The notes under the pieces are model-generated. The model saw only the letters and a program-made list of their open reading frames with translations, was not told where the DNA came from and did not search any database. From the NCBI GenBank assembly GCA_951812925.1, contig OX638371.1, positions 82,903,697-82,967,696 of the forward strand: a DNA stretch of 64,000 nucleotides. Reading direction: 5' to 3'. The stretch's first letter is position 1; every line of letters starts with the position of its first letter. The DNA is from Calliopum simillimum (lineage: Eukaryota; Arthropoda; Insecta; Diptera; Lauxaniidae). Made by a program: the position numbers and the translations under genes. Of this stretch, positions 57,201 through 64,000 are shown one piece after another.

Positions 57201-60200
57201 AAAGCACATGCAAATGCCTCAGCTTCTGCATCCTGTGGCAGATTTCTCATTGTGGACGAAAATTGTGAAAGATGCTTCTGCCATAGAATCATGTCTACTT
57301 GTGTACGTACGTAGATGGAGATTTCCCTTAACATTTAATGCTAAAATTTTGGTTTTTGTGTAGGAATTGCAGGCTTTCTTTCTTCTTTTTAATAAAAACA
57401 CACAACACACTGTACTTTTTAGTTTCTCAACTATTCATTTACAGACTTATTTTATTTTATTTTATAATATTATTTATATATTTGTTCTTCTTTCTATATC
57501 AGCTTTTCTTTAACATCTTTTATACTATTCTGTTCTTTTCATTGTCTTCTTACTTCTTACATGTCCGCAGACAACAGTCTTCTTCAAGTTCTGAAATCAA
57601 CTACTACTCAGTTCAACTGTCGTTTGTTCGTTTATTCAAAATCTATACGTCATGTTTGTTTCGTTAAAGTCTCGTTCGTTTTGTCAGTGCTGCCAAGTCG
57701 TCCGTTGGGCTCCGTTCCCATTTTTGTTTTATTGAAAGTTTGATTTTGAATGAACATTGTAATTTTTAGCATACCGGAATAAAATTTTTTGGTCATTAAA
57801 CATACTCGTAGTATGCCTTGACATTTCCAAATTGACACTTAGGCATCGAATTGCAAACAAAACTTTTTTTAAAGTATAATTGTAAAGAAATTCGTTGATT
57901 AATCTACTAGCAAATATTGTCAATTAAGTTTGTGATTTTTTTGTTAAATTTTATATGTACACCAAATTTGCAACTCCACAAGAGAGACATCCCTTAACAA
58001 ATGCAGTAAAAACCAGCATAATTAAATTATAATGTCAAGCTCTGTTAATTTTTGGTTTGGCTCCTCGTGAACCAAATTCATTTCAATGTTGAGTTCTTGG
58101 ACTTAGATATTTTCGAAAAAATGGATCCATTCATTTCATTTTCAATGGAAATTGATATTAATAAGAAATATATTGATTATACTTACAATCGCTTCTGGGG
58201 TCGGACACACAAGTTCATTTGGTGATAGTTCTATAGACATGTTTCTCCTAGAAGGTGAAGTCTACAAAAAAAAAAAAAAACACAATTATTCTTAGCAACT
58301 AAGTATGAACTTATGTGTATTATCAAGGATTGGAAGGATAACTGACTATATATTTTGGTAAAAATAGACAAATAGACAAAGCCAGACGTATTTCTTAGTA
58401 AAATATAAGAAGCAAAACACGCCAAGTATACCAGCTGAAAATTTTTTTGTCATCAATTTCGAATGCTTTGGAAATATCCTGAGCAACAATCTTACTTTCA
58501 CAAAAAATACCATCAGGTCACCGGTACTACAAGATCTATGAAAACCATATTGGCGATCACTAAGAAATTCGTTGTGCTCCAAATAGTTCAAAAGGTGAAA
58601 GTTAATTATCTTTCCATTACTTTGGATAACGCAGAGCATATTGCAATGGGGCGGTAGTTGCTTATCATATGTGGTATTTCCTTCAAAAGTATGAAGCAAA
58701 AAACCATATGTGGCATCTCCCTAGTAGGGATGTGCCCTTTTCGAAGTTGATTTCAAACTGACATGGCTTTTTCTCCCAATTAAAAACCCTATATGAGTAC
58801 CATTCTTACACATCACATGTGTCTATATGCGTAGGTAGAAAAAACATGAAAAGTTCAATATGGAAAAAATTCGGACATGTTACCTTTTCGAAATTGGTGA
58901 TTCAATTGAAGATACGGTAAAAAATATTTATCGCATTCCAATTTGTTTTCTCATACAATCCGTTTCGGGACTTTAGAAGAAGCAGCGCGTGAACTAGAAT
59001 AAGGAAAAAAGGCGGAAATGGACCAGTGGCCCGAGTTTAGAAGAGGTGCAGAAGACCGGGTCGATTTTGTATGAAGAAAAATAAAATCATGCCGAAATTG
59101 ACTCAAAAGTTGGAAAGACTTTTAAGAACGATATCTGGATATTTTTTTTTTTGTTCATTTTAAGAAAAACCAATGGAGCACTTTTATTTCTGCTGAATGC
59201 CTATTTTGGCTAAAAAACATATTTTTTTATCTTTTTATTTCATTAGAATATGGATACCTACCCAATCGATTTTTTTACGTTTTTCAATAACGAGGTCGTA
59301 AAAACGATTTTTTACTCAAAAGCAAAGGAACTCACAAGAAAAGTGTATAAGGCAATAAATGCTTAGAATTGTTCAAAGAATACGTGTGAACTTTTTCAGA
59401 ATTTTGGAATTTTTTTGTTTAAATATAGAATTTAAGTGGGTTTTTTGGATAGGCGGTAGGTGTGTTCGTTGGCCGATTTTGTTAATTTTCAATCTCGGAG
59501 ACTAAATTCAATCGAATTACCTTGCTTAGTTTTCCTGTGAAAAATATTTCAACGGAGAGACATACAGTTTGCCAGTCAGACGGACATGGCTATATCGACT
59601 CAGGAGGTTACATTGATGAAGGCATTCAACATACTTTCGCATACCTGACACTCCTACTTCTCTGTGTTACATACGCAAGGACAAAATGAGTATATATCTG
59701 GGTGTAGGGTACACAAAACTTTTTAACTAAAACAAATAAAATAAACTATGAAAATAACTGAAAGGAAAACTTACTCCATATGTCGCCAATTCATCTTGAG
59801 TCAGTGTCATACTCAGTCTTCTTGGATCCTAAATCATAAGAATGATTATTATAAAATTAAATTGTCATTAATTCAAATATAACAAGATTTAACTTACATT
59901 TGTGCTTGGCGAAACCTGGGTTGAAAAAGAATAAATTAAAATGCATTTCATATCAAACAATCAAAACATACAATAATTATCATATAACATATTATATTAT
60001 ATATATTATATTATAAGTAGTAGATTAATTAAAAAAAAAAAAAAAAATACAATTTTTTTGAAAATTCTCGATTTCCCTTTAAATTCTGATATACATATGG
60101 TGTCATAAAAGTTAGTTGAGAATTTTTTCAAATTTTTCGAACGTATTTAGAGGCTGACAAGACAAGTCAATGCCGTCTTAAAATAAGCATCTTATCGATA

Positions 60201-63200
60201 TCCTGATATCCAGGTCTTAATAATTAAATTTACTTAACCATTTTTTTAATTTTACTTACACATTGCGCATATGAGCTATCTGCAGAATCATCGAACGCTG
60301 CAGATCTATCGCATGTTGTATTGGAACTCTGTTGATGAAAATATAGAGCCATTTAAAACACATAGGCGCATAATCATAGTCAAAATAAAGCACACTTTAA
60401 GATCAGTAAAATATGTTTTTAAATAGAGTATGTTTTAAGTCAATCATAGTCGATTTAAAGCACACTCTATCGCTAAAAGTATACTTCAACTTTAAAATGG
60501 GAAAAAGCTGTTGCTAAAACAGTTAGCAATCTCCAAAAACAGAAAAATGTCACTTCATGAAAATTTTCAGTGTTTTGAATTTATGATTTTGTGTAAAAAA
60601 ATATCAAAACCTTAAATTTTTGAGAAACTGCAAGAGATTTCGATTTTGTTGTATATTATTTCATATTTCATATTGGGTAAAGATTTGGAAAAACCACAGC
60701 GCATTGTTTAATTGATGCTTAATATAATATTAAAGGTATTCCTGTCCCGATAGTCCTACAAGCCCTCTCTACTTTGGGATTTTTTGGAAGCAACCCTTTT
60801 CTGCACCGCTCGGGTTCTGCTTACATTTATTTTCTTTAGTAAATAATTGTATAGTTATATTATTAATTTGCTTTCTTTTATTTTATCTATCATTGCCAAA
60901 CAGCCATTCCATGCCTAGCGTAACAAGATCTGCCAAACCCTTTCCGATTTCGCTGAAATTTGGTACATGGTTTCGTTTCATGTCCAAACTTTGGGAAATG
61001 GCAAAAAAAAAATTTGCGATTTTTTTTTTTTTGTCTTGAGAAGGGGTGCAAAAAGTGGAAAAATCGGTAAAATGTGACAAACTCTCCTCAAATAATTGCC
61101 AATAACTTGGCCATTACTCAACCGATTTTCATGTTTAAAACTGTTTTGGAAAGGTATTAAATCAGGCTATAAGCCTGTAGTTGATAAAAAGTAATAAATT
61201 TACTACTATTTTAGTACTAAACTGCAAAAAACGTGCCCAGGTACACATTTTTTACCTTCCAAAATATATTTCTTGGAAAGAAAACAAATAATCTTTCAAA
61301 TGAAAAAGAGGGAAAATTGGTATGTATCAAGGCTTAGAAGTTATGATTTTTTGAAAATTTGAAAAAGAGGCCCATAACTGGAACATTTGTTGACCTATTT
61401 TCATGTTTGGACCATTTTTAGAATGGTATGCGCACAAAGTAAATTTTTAGTGTATGGTAAAAAGTACAAAATTTACTACTATAGCACCTGTTTTCGACCT
61501 TCCAAAATATTTTTCTGGAATAGAAGACAAAACCAATTTTCACATGAATTTTATGGTATACGAGTAATGTTTTTTTGAACATTTCAGTATATGCAATAAT
61601 TCGTATTATGTAAGTTTTTTTGTAATTTACATCATTTTAAATTCCTGAAAAGATTTTTAAAAGGAAATACGTCGTGCTGCAATACGGTTACGTCCTAAGG
61701 GACTTAAAAAAAAATTGGTATCGACGCGGCATGACAGTTTCTCACCGAAAAGGGCCTTGCATTCGTATTTGCGGTTCCTTTAAGCAAAATGCTTGAAGAG
61801 CAAGAAAGCAGAGACCTTACCAAAGCCAAATATTTGATGCTAAGTTACTTTTTGAATGAAAAATAGTAAAAAGTCCGATACAGTTTACCGATATTGTACA
61901 ATTGATGCATATTAAGGAACTGCATCACAACTAATGTAACGCTTTTTTACCAGGGACCCAAAAATTTCATAATTTTGTTCCCTTACGACGTAACCGTATA
62001 GCAGCACCGCGTATTTCGTTTTAAAAATCTTTCGAGGAATTTAAAATGATGTAAATTACAAAAAAACTTACATAATACGAATTATTGCATATACTGAAAT
62101 GTTCAAAAAACAAAAGAAATTTGTATTTTTTCAAATTCAGTAATTTTTTTTTTTTTTTAATTTGACATGAAAATACAAAAAAACTCTCTCAGTTGATTTT
62201 TTTCTCTCTATTTTTGCAAAGAGTTACCATATTGGATTGTTTTCTGCTCAACATAGTCGCATCTTCGTAGAACATGCTCTAAGCTGACTATGGTAGTTGC
62301 AGAACTAAAGTATACTCTATCTTTTTAGTATTTTGCTAACAGAAGCCGGCTTTTATGAGGGACTATGATTATGCGCCATACAATTTTATCAATTCATTAA
62401 TATTCGAGGTGATATCACCTCTTAAAAAATGTATATTTCTATTATATCAGTTTCAGAGCTTTTTTTCAAATGAATATGCATGGTTGCTTAAAATTTCATT
62501 AAAATATTTAAATACGTTTTTGAGAAAAAGCTTAGGAACTGATATAGAAACATGCATTTTTAAGAGCTGATATTTCCGAAACTATAATTTGAATGAAACT
62601 AGATTTTATACAGATTTAAAGGACATTGAAAGATGAAACTGTTATTTAAAATATAACTGTGAAAGTAACCGTTATCGAGTTATTTAAAAAAAACTGATTT
62701 TTGTGACCTTTGACCATAAATTTGGGCATGCTCCGCCACATTAATTTGTAGTCATTTTTGACAGGAGTCTTCTCTTATGATGTAGTTTTGATTGATCTTT
62801 GTTTGAAAGAGTAAGTTTTTAGATGCCGTTAACTCCTTTATTTGTCGACTTCTTCAGCTACAGTTGCAAGCACTAGTGAAAAAGGGGTTATCTCAAGAAC
62901 CTTAAACCGGGTTGAATAACCGAATCTCATATCAAAAGTTCGTACTTATTTTTAACCCCAACCATACGTTTTTTCGTGCGGAAAGTTAATCTTTTCCAAA
63001 AACGGCCCATTTTTGCCACTCTAATAGTCACACTGTTAATTTATTTAATTTTTATTATTTTTTTTTTTTTTTTTAAGGCAGAACTTGGGAAATTATAAAT
63101 TTGATTTCATAATCGAATTTTCTCTAAACTTTACAAAAAATTTAATAACTATAACTACACCGTTTTTTTTAAATATTTCTGTGCAAAGTTGGCAAAACTA

Positions 63201-63569
63201 AGTATTGAGCAATTTTTCTGAAAATGAGTTATGTAGTGCAGGGTATTGCTCACGGTGAGGTCTACAAGCTACCAAATCTAGATTTGCTCTATGGCTTGTT
63301 GTTCTTTAGAAAAACAACTTGAAAAACCAGATAGTTTAATTTTTTCATATCATCTAAAAATTTAAATTTGCTCTCCTGAAAAAAATACGAAAACATGCGA
63401 TACCTAGTTTTGCCATCTTTGTGCTGATTTAATGTAATAATTTTAAATTACGAAGATCACACATTTGCAAAATATTGAGATCTCCAATATTAAATATGCT
63501 GATATTGAACTGAAAACTTACATCTTCACTATCCCACTGCATTCGTAGTTGTCTCACATATTCCATTAG
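41811..63569 (-). CDS. Gene C: acidic microexon gene, 5' end beyond window
   Basis: Unrecognised minus-strand paralogue of gene B. From 5' to 3' the exons seen are 63569-63522, 60328-60260, 59915-59898, 59828-59775, 58261-58187, 54919-54839, 54197-54180, 54015-53968, 53243-53196, 51856-51809, 50314-50267, 49699-49682, 48823-48779, 44978-44937, 43040-42879 and terminal 42215-41811. Each is a multiple of three and open in phase 0. Three exon types recur: L-type (LxxF...SxxED, 45-48 nt), V-type (18 nt, V-P/S-x-x-TN) and DT-type (48 nt). The window ends at AAAACTCAC on the plus strand, which reads as another donor, so at least one more exon follows to the right. The product is acidic up to the conserved Pro-rich C-terminus. 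The start, and any signal peptide, are outside the window. Confidence 0.72.
42230..42740. repeat. Possible MITE with TGTCCGAC motifs
   Basis: TGTCCGAC(T/A) occurs at about 42370, 42403 and 42707, with relatives at 42510 and 42540. Ends are not defined. Confidence 0.35.
42879..43040 (-). CDS. Gene C acidic exon (162 nt, 54 codons)
   Basis: Acceptor TATTAACAG, donor GTAAGG, open in phase 0. Reiterates units like CYEPEDQE and CYEPIDQEECD. The Cys/Tyr/Glu/Pro repeat may be prone to unequal exchange. Counterpart of 25478-25633. Confidence 0.78.
43181..43300. mobile_element. Short hairpin MITE, GTTAAATATCAAAAC family
   Basis: TGTGTCGTTAAATATCAAAA and its complement 120 bp apart. Confidence 0.6.
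43560..44410. repeat. Imperfect hairpin repeat, shared with 59000-59440
   Basis: TTTTTCAATAACGAGGTCG and ATGCTTAGAATTGT are paired with complements at 43990-44110. The same block occurs near 59270-59420. Confidence 0.5.
44937..44978 (-). CDS. Gene C YE-type microexon TTYDDDDSCEDYYE (42 nt)
   Basis: Acceptor TATCATTTTCAG/ACGACG, donor TATGAG/GTAATT, 14 codons in phase 0. Its start matches gene B exon 29692-29751 and its end matches the 24-nt YE exons. Confidence 0.72.
45465..45543 (-). mobile_element. mini-me/DINE-like terminal fragment
   Basis: GCCACGCCTCCTTCTCTGCG to ACCCTGAGTGTAGGGTAT, matching the left end of the 11021 element in reverse. Confidence 0.5.
46039..47102 (+). mobile_element. 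Non-autonomous Helitron with ~122-bp tandem repeats
   Basis: 5' TCTATCTATATATATAAAA and 3' hairpin GCCTAGCGAAGCGGGC...CTAG, inserted between A and T. Six units of about 122 bp, each with AAAACGAAGAATATCT (46201, 46324, 46468, 46591, 46713, 46837). Confidence 0.7.
47175..48074. mobile_element. TA-flanked MITE, GGGGAATCGTGGG family
   Basis: Ends GGGGAAGGTGGGGAATCG and complement with TA. The motif recurs as GGGGGATCCTGGGCCACC, GTGGCTCACGATTCCCC and similar. Its first 14 bases resemble the end of the DD37E relic at 22632. Confidence 0.7.
48779..48823 (-). CDS. Gene C L-type microexon LNDFVQGLNLSSDCD (45 nt)
   Basis: Acceptor ATATTTCTAG, donor GTAAGT, phase 0. One codon shorter than the other L-type exons. 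Confidence 0.7.
49167..49492. mobile_element. 326-bp TA-flanked MITE
   Basis: GGGTGACAGTTAAA and TTTAAACTATCACCC with TA on both sides. Confidence 0.65.
49682..49699 (-). CDS. Gene C V-type microexon VPRSTN (18 nt)
   Basis: Acceptor TTTTTAAAACCAG, donor GTAAGT. The most diverged of three V-type copies. Confidence 0.6.
50267..50314 (-). CDS. Gene C DT-type microexon DTTGGGSQLDENAGCN (48 nt)
   Basis: Acceptor TTTGTCAAAAG/GATACA, donor GTAAGT, phase 0, 16 codons. Confidence 0.7.
50398..50422 (-). pseudogene. Dead SGC-type microexon, donor lost
   Basis: Good acceptor CATTTTTCAG and exon-like TCAGGTTG start, but TTAAGT stands where GTAAGT should be. The same lesion is present at 32867-32897. 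Confidence 0.6.
50880..51730 (+). pseudogene. Tc1-like relic, split by a mariner
   Basis: The plus strand reads LELKNEGKTIRKIAKEMKCS, a Tc1-type N-terminal HTH. The sequence breaks at 51101 and resumes at 51710. A related copy lies at 53417-53880. Confidence 0.6.
51103..51707 (-). mobile_element. Internally deleted mariner, 605 bp
   Basis: Ends CAGGGTCCGCCATCTAAC and CAGGATCCGCCAAATAAC with TA at 51101-51102 and 51708-51709. The minus frame joins the first ~20 transposase residues directly to the catalytic part (KIIFSDEAHF, then frameshift, then CFQQDGATYH); the C-terminus is missing. Confidence 0.8.
51809..51856 (-). CDS. Gene C L-type microexon LNNFVQGLDLSSECED (48 nt)
   Basis: Acceptor ATATTTTCAG, donor GTAAGT, phase 0. 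Nearly identical to exon 48779-48823, including several hundred bases of the flanking intron. Confidence 0.72.
52273..53102. mobile_element. 830-bp hairpin element
   Basis: Arms of about 400 bp around a centre near 52690. The outer ~130 bp (GGTAGCAAAGTTGAAATTC and complement) are nearly perfect and spell CGGCGCGAGCGAACACG at their inner edge. Confidence 0.8.
53196..53243 (-). CDS. Gene C DT-type microexon DTTGDGSQLGEDLTGD (48 nt)
   Basis: Acceptor CTTGTCAAAAG/GATACA, donor GTAAGT, phase 0. Closest to exon 50267-50314. Confidence 0.7.
53417..53880 (+). pseudogene. Tc1-like relic, uninterrupted copy
   Basis: Starts TATAGTGATGGAAAAAATA; the HTH remnant LDLKYEGKTRR is followed by a stop. It runs through CCATATTCCATTTATTTCG where the 50880-51730 copy carries the mariner. 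Confidence 0.55.
53968..54015 (-). CDS. Gene C L-type microexon LEDFARRQGLLSDCED (48 nt)
   Basis: Acceptor ATATTTCTAG, donor GTAAGT, phase 0. Ends SDCED like its siblings. Confidence 0.7.
54180..54197 (-). CDS. Gene C V-type microexon VSPCTN (18 nt)
   Basis: Acceptor CTTTTCAACCCAG, donor GTAAGT. Second copy of the V-type. Confidence 0.65.
54390..54780. repeat. Non-LTR-like fragment
   Basis: GCATGCCTGTTGTAAGAG with CGACTAA, then a GC-richer stretch with open frames on both strands. The phrase is one I associate with fly non-LTR retrotransposons; the family is not certain. Confidence 0.35.
54839..54919 (-). CDS. Gene C exon (81 nt, KPTHYDTSFSQLVNRVNQ...)
   Basis: Acceptor TTTATTATAG, donor GTAAGT, 27 codons in phase 0 ending in ...SPPPSC. 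The middle reads like a short amphipathic helix. Confidence 0.65.
55130..55560. other. Unassigned gene C intron
   Basis: Pyrimidine-rich sequence possibly from a retroelement leader; ACTATCGAATGATTT is repeated at 55320-55400. No gene seen. Confidence 0.3.
55585..56155. mobile_element. 571-bp near-perfect hairpin
   Basis: ACACGGAGAGAAAAAAATG and complement; arms of about 185 bp with only a few mismatches and a loop of about 200 bp. Confidence 0.8.
56156..58186. other. Gene C intron, mostly unassigned
   Basis: 56195-56480 is one arm of the giant hairpin type seen at 11113-12987. 57440-57740 is T-rich and could be a retroelement leader. No exon found. Confidence 0.35.
58187..58261 (-). CDS. 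Gene C exon (75 nt, TSPSRRNMSIELSPNELV...)
   Basis: Acceptor TTTTTTTGTAG, donor GTAAGT, 25 codons in phase 0 ending in ...CPTPEAI. Confidence 0.65.
58440..58690 (-). pseudogene. Non-LTR reverse transcriptase fragment
   Basis: Minus strand reads NYRPIAICSALSKVMERII, then LLNYLEHNEFLSDRQYGF, then after a frameshift VAQDISKAFE. These are consecutive RT blocks of non-LTR elements. The fragment is abutted by a piece of the GAAGCAAAACACGCC MITE. Confidence 0.75.
59448..59712 (-). mobile_element. mini-me/DINE-like repeat fragment, uninterrupted
   Basis: The minus strand runs from the ACCCTACACCCAGATAT end through CACCTCCTGAGT-like sequence to GATATAGCCATGTCCGTCTG without the hairpin found at 11113-12987. 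Confidence 0.6.
59775..59828 (-). CDS. Gene C microexon DPRRLSMTLTQDELATYG (54 nt)
   Basis: Acceptor TTATGATTTAG, donor GTAAGT, 18 codons in phase 0. A 69-nt intron separates it from the V-type exon. Confidence 0.65.
59898..59915 (-). CDS. Gene C V-type microexon VSPSTN (18 nt)
   Basis: Acceptor TTTTTCAACCCAG/GTTTCG, donor GTAAGT. Near-identical copies, with their flanks, at 54180-54197 and 49682-49699. Confidence 0.65.
60260..60328 (-). CDS. Gene C exon (69 nt, SSNTTCDRSAAFDDSAD...)
   Basis: Acceptor TTTTCATCAACAG, donor GTAAGT, 23 codons in phase 0 ending in ...SSYAQC. Ser/Asp-rich with two Cys. Confidence 0.65.
60363..62378. mobile_element. ~2-kb hairpin element with nested hairpin
   Basis: GGCGCATAATCATAGTC at the left and its complement at the right, with ATA on both sides. 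Inside, 61570-62105 is a second palindrome (TACGGTTACGTCCTAAGGG and related complement). Confidence 0.65.
62383..63521. other. Gene C intron, unassigned
   Basis: Contains GAGGTGATATCACCTC, a small palindrome at 62406, and further AT-rich repeat-like sequence. No exon recognised. Confidence 0.3.
63522..63569 (-). CDS. Gene C L-type microexon LMEYVRQLRMQWDSED (48 nt)
   Basis: Acceptor ATATTTCTAG, donor GTAAGT, 16 codons in phase 0. Flanking intron sequence (ACAGATTTTGATTATT on the plus strand) is shared with the L-type exons at 48779 and 51809. Confidence 0.7.
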
Positions 63570-64000
63570 CTAGAAATATATACACAGATTTTGATTATTA
63601 TTTTATTTTTTTTTTGCAGAAAATGTAAGTATTCTGATTATTAAATAGTTTTCATGAGTGCAACGTCCTAAAAATGGTATATAAATATTGGATATTGAGA
63701 TATTTGTAATTAAGTAGAACAATCTTTGCAACGAAGAGGTATTGCCGCAAAGGCCATAAACTTAGTACGTGCACAATATGAAGGCTTTAAATGCAGTGTG
63801 TTACACAACGGGTTGTTGTCACCGACATTCACCACTAATTCAGGCGTACGGCATAATGTGATTTTCGGAATCAGCAGCCGATTTTACATATAATATGAAT
63901 TCAATTATGATTTTAGCTGTAAACTAATATAGTCGAAGTTTTTCTAAACTGTACGTAAATTTTTTTAACTATAACTACGGTTAAGAAGTAAAACTCACTA

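Noticed and set aside
1..64000. CRISPR arrays, bacterial operons, rRNA or intact tRNA genes
   Set aside because: Regular spaced repeats here are transposon subrepeats; splice signals, TA-MITEs and Helitrons show insect nuclear DNA. No complete tRNA or rRNA gene was recognised.

Overview
The window looks like repeat-choked nuclear DNA from a fly, probably an acalyptrate such as a tephritid. The signs are a DD41D (rosa-type) mariner, an ITmD37E-type transposase relic, mini-me/DINE-like Helentron fragments, Helitron ends, non-LTR and Ty3/gypsy fragments, and dozens of TA-flanked MITEs and long hairpin repeats. The base composition is AT-rich and there is no long cellular open frame. The family-level organism call is an inference.

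The important content is hidden between the repeats. The minus strand carries three genes made almost entirely of microexons, mostly 18 to 81 nt. Nearly every exon I could delimit is flanked by AG and GT on the minus strand, is a multiple of three long, and is open in phase 0. Gene A (about 1.0-17.9 kb) encodes a basic Lys/Arg/Ser/Thr/Pro-rich protein; its 3' end runs off the left edge or was not found. Gene B (23.1 to about 38.1 kb) and gene C (41.8 kb to beyond 63.6 kb) are tandem paralogues. Each ends in a 405-nt terminal exon with a conserved Pro-rich C-terminus, and their 3' UTRs are nearly identical. Upstream of that exon both have an acidic Glu/Asp/Tyr/Cys-rich exon of 52 or 54 codons and then a run of acidic microexons. 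Inside B and C particular microexons have multiplied (DT-type, L-type, V-type and YE-type), and at least two copies are dead because the splice donor is lost. I do not recognise the proteins. The architecture resembles schistosome micro-exon genes and aphid bicycle genes, but no signal peptide is visible because the 5' coding ends are not secured.

The introns are full of nested mobile DNA. At 4.7-6.4 kb a TA-flanked MITE holds a foldback element with a 9-bp target duplication. At 10.7-14.8 kb a MITE holds a mini-me/DINE repeat, which itself holds a 1.9-kb hairpin, plus a second foldback element. At 15.1-17.1 kb lie a hAT-type MITE and a near-intact mariner. At 17.8-18.6 kb are a nucleoside diphosphate kinase fragment and a Helitron 3' end. 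At 21.5-22.6 kb is an ITmD37E-like transposase relic. At 36.5-38.0 kb three copies of a tRNA-like repeat form a 1-kb palindrome. At 45.8-48.7 kb a MITE contains a Helitron and another MITE. At 50.9-53.9 kb are Tc1 relics, one split by a deleted mariner. Further hairpin elements lie at 52.3, 55.6 and 60.4 kb.

All boundaries were read by eye. Splice calls rest on GT/AG, phase, open frame and paralogue comparison; no transcript data were available.
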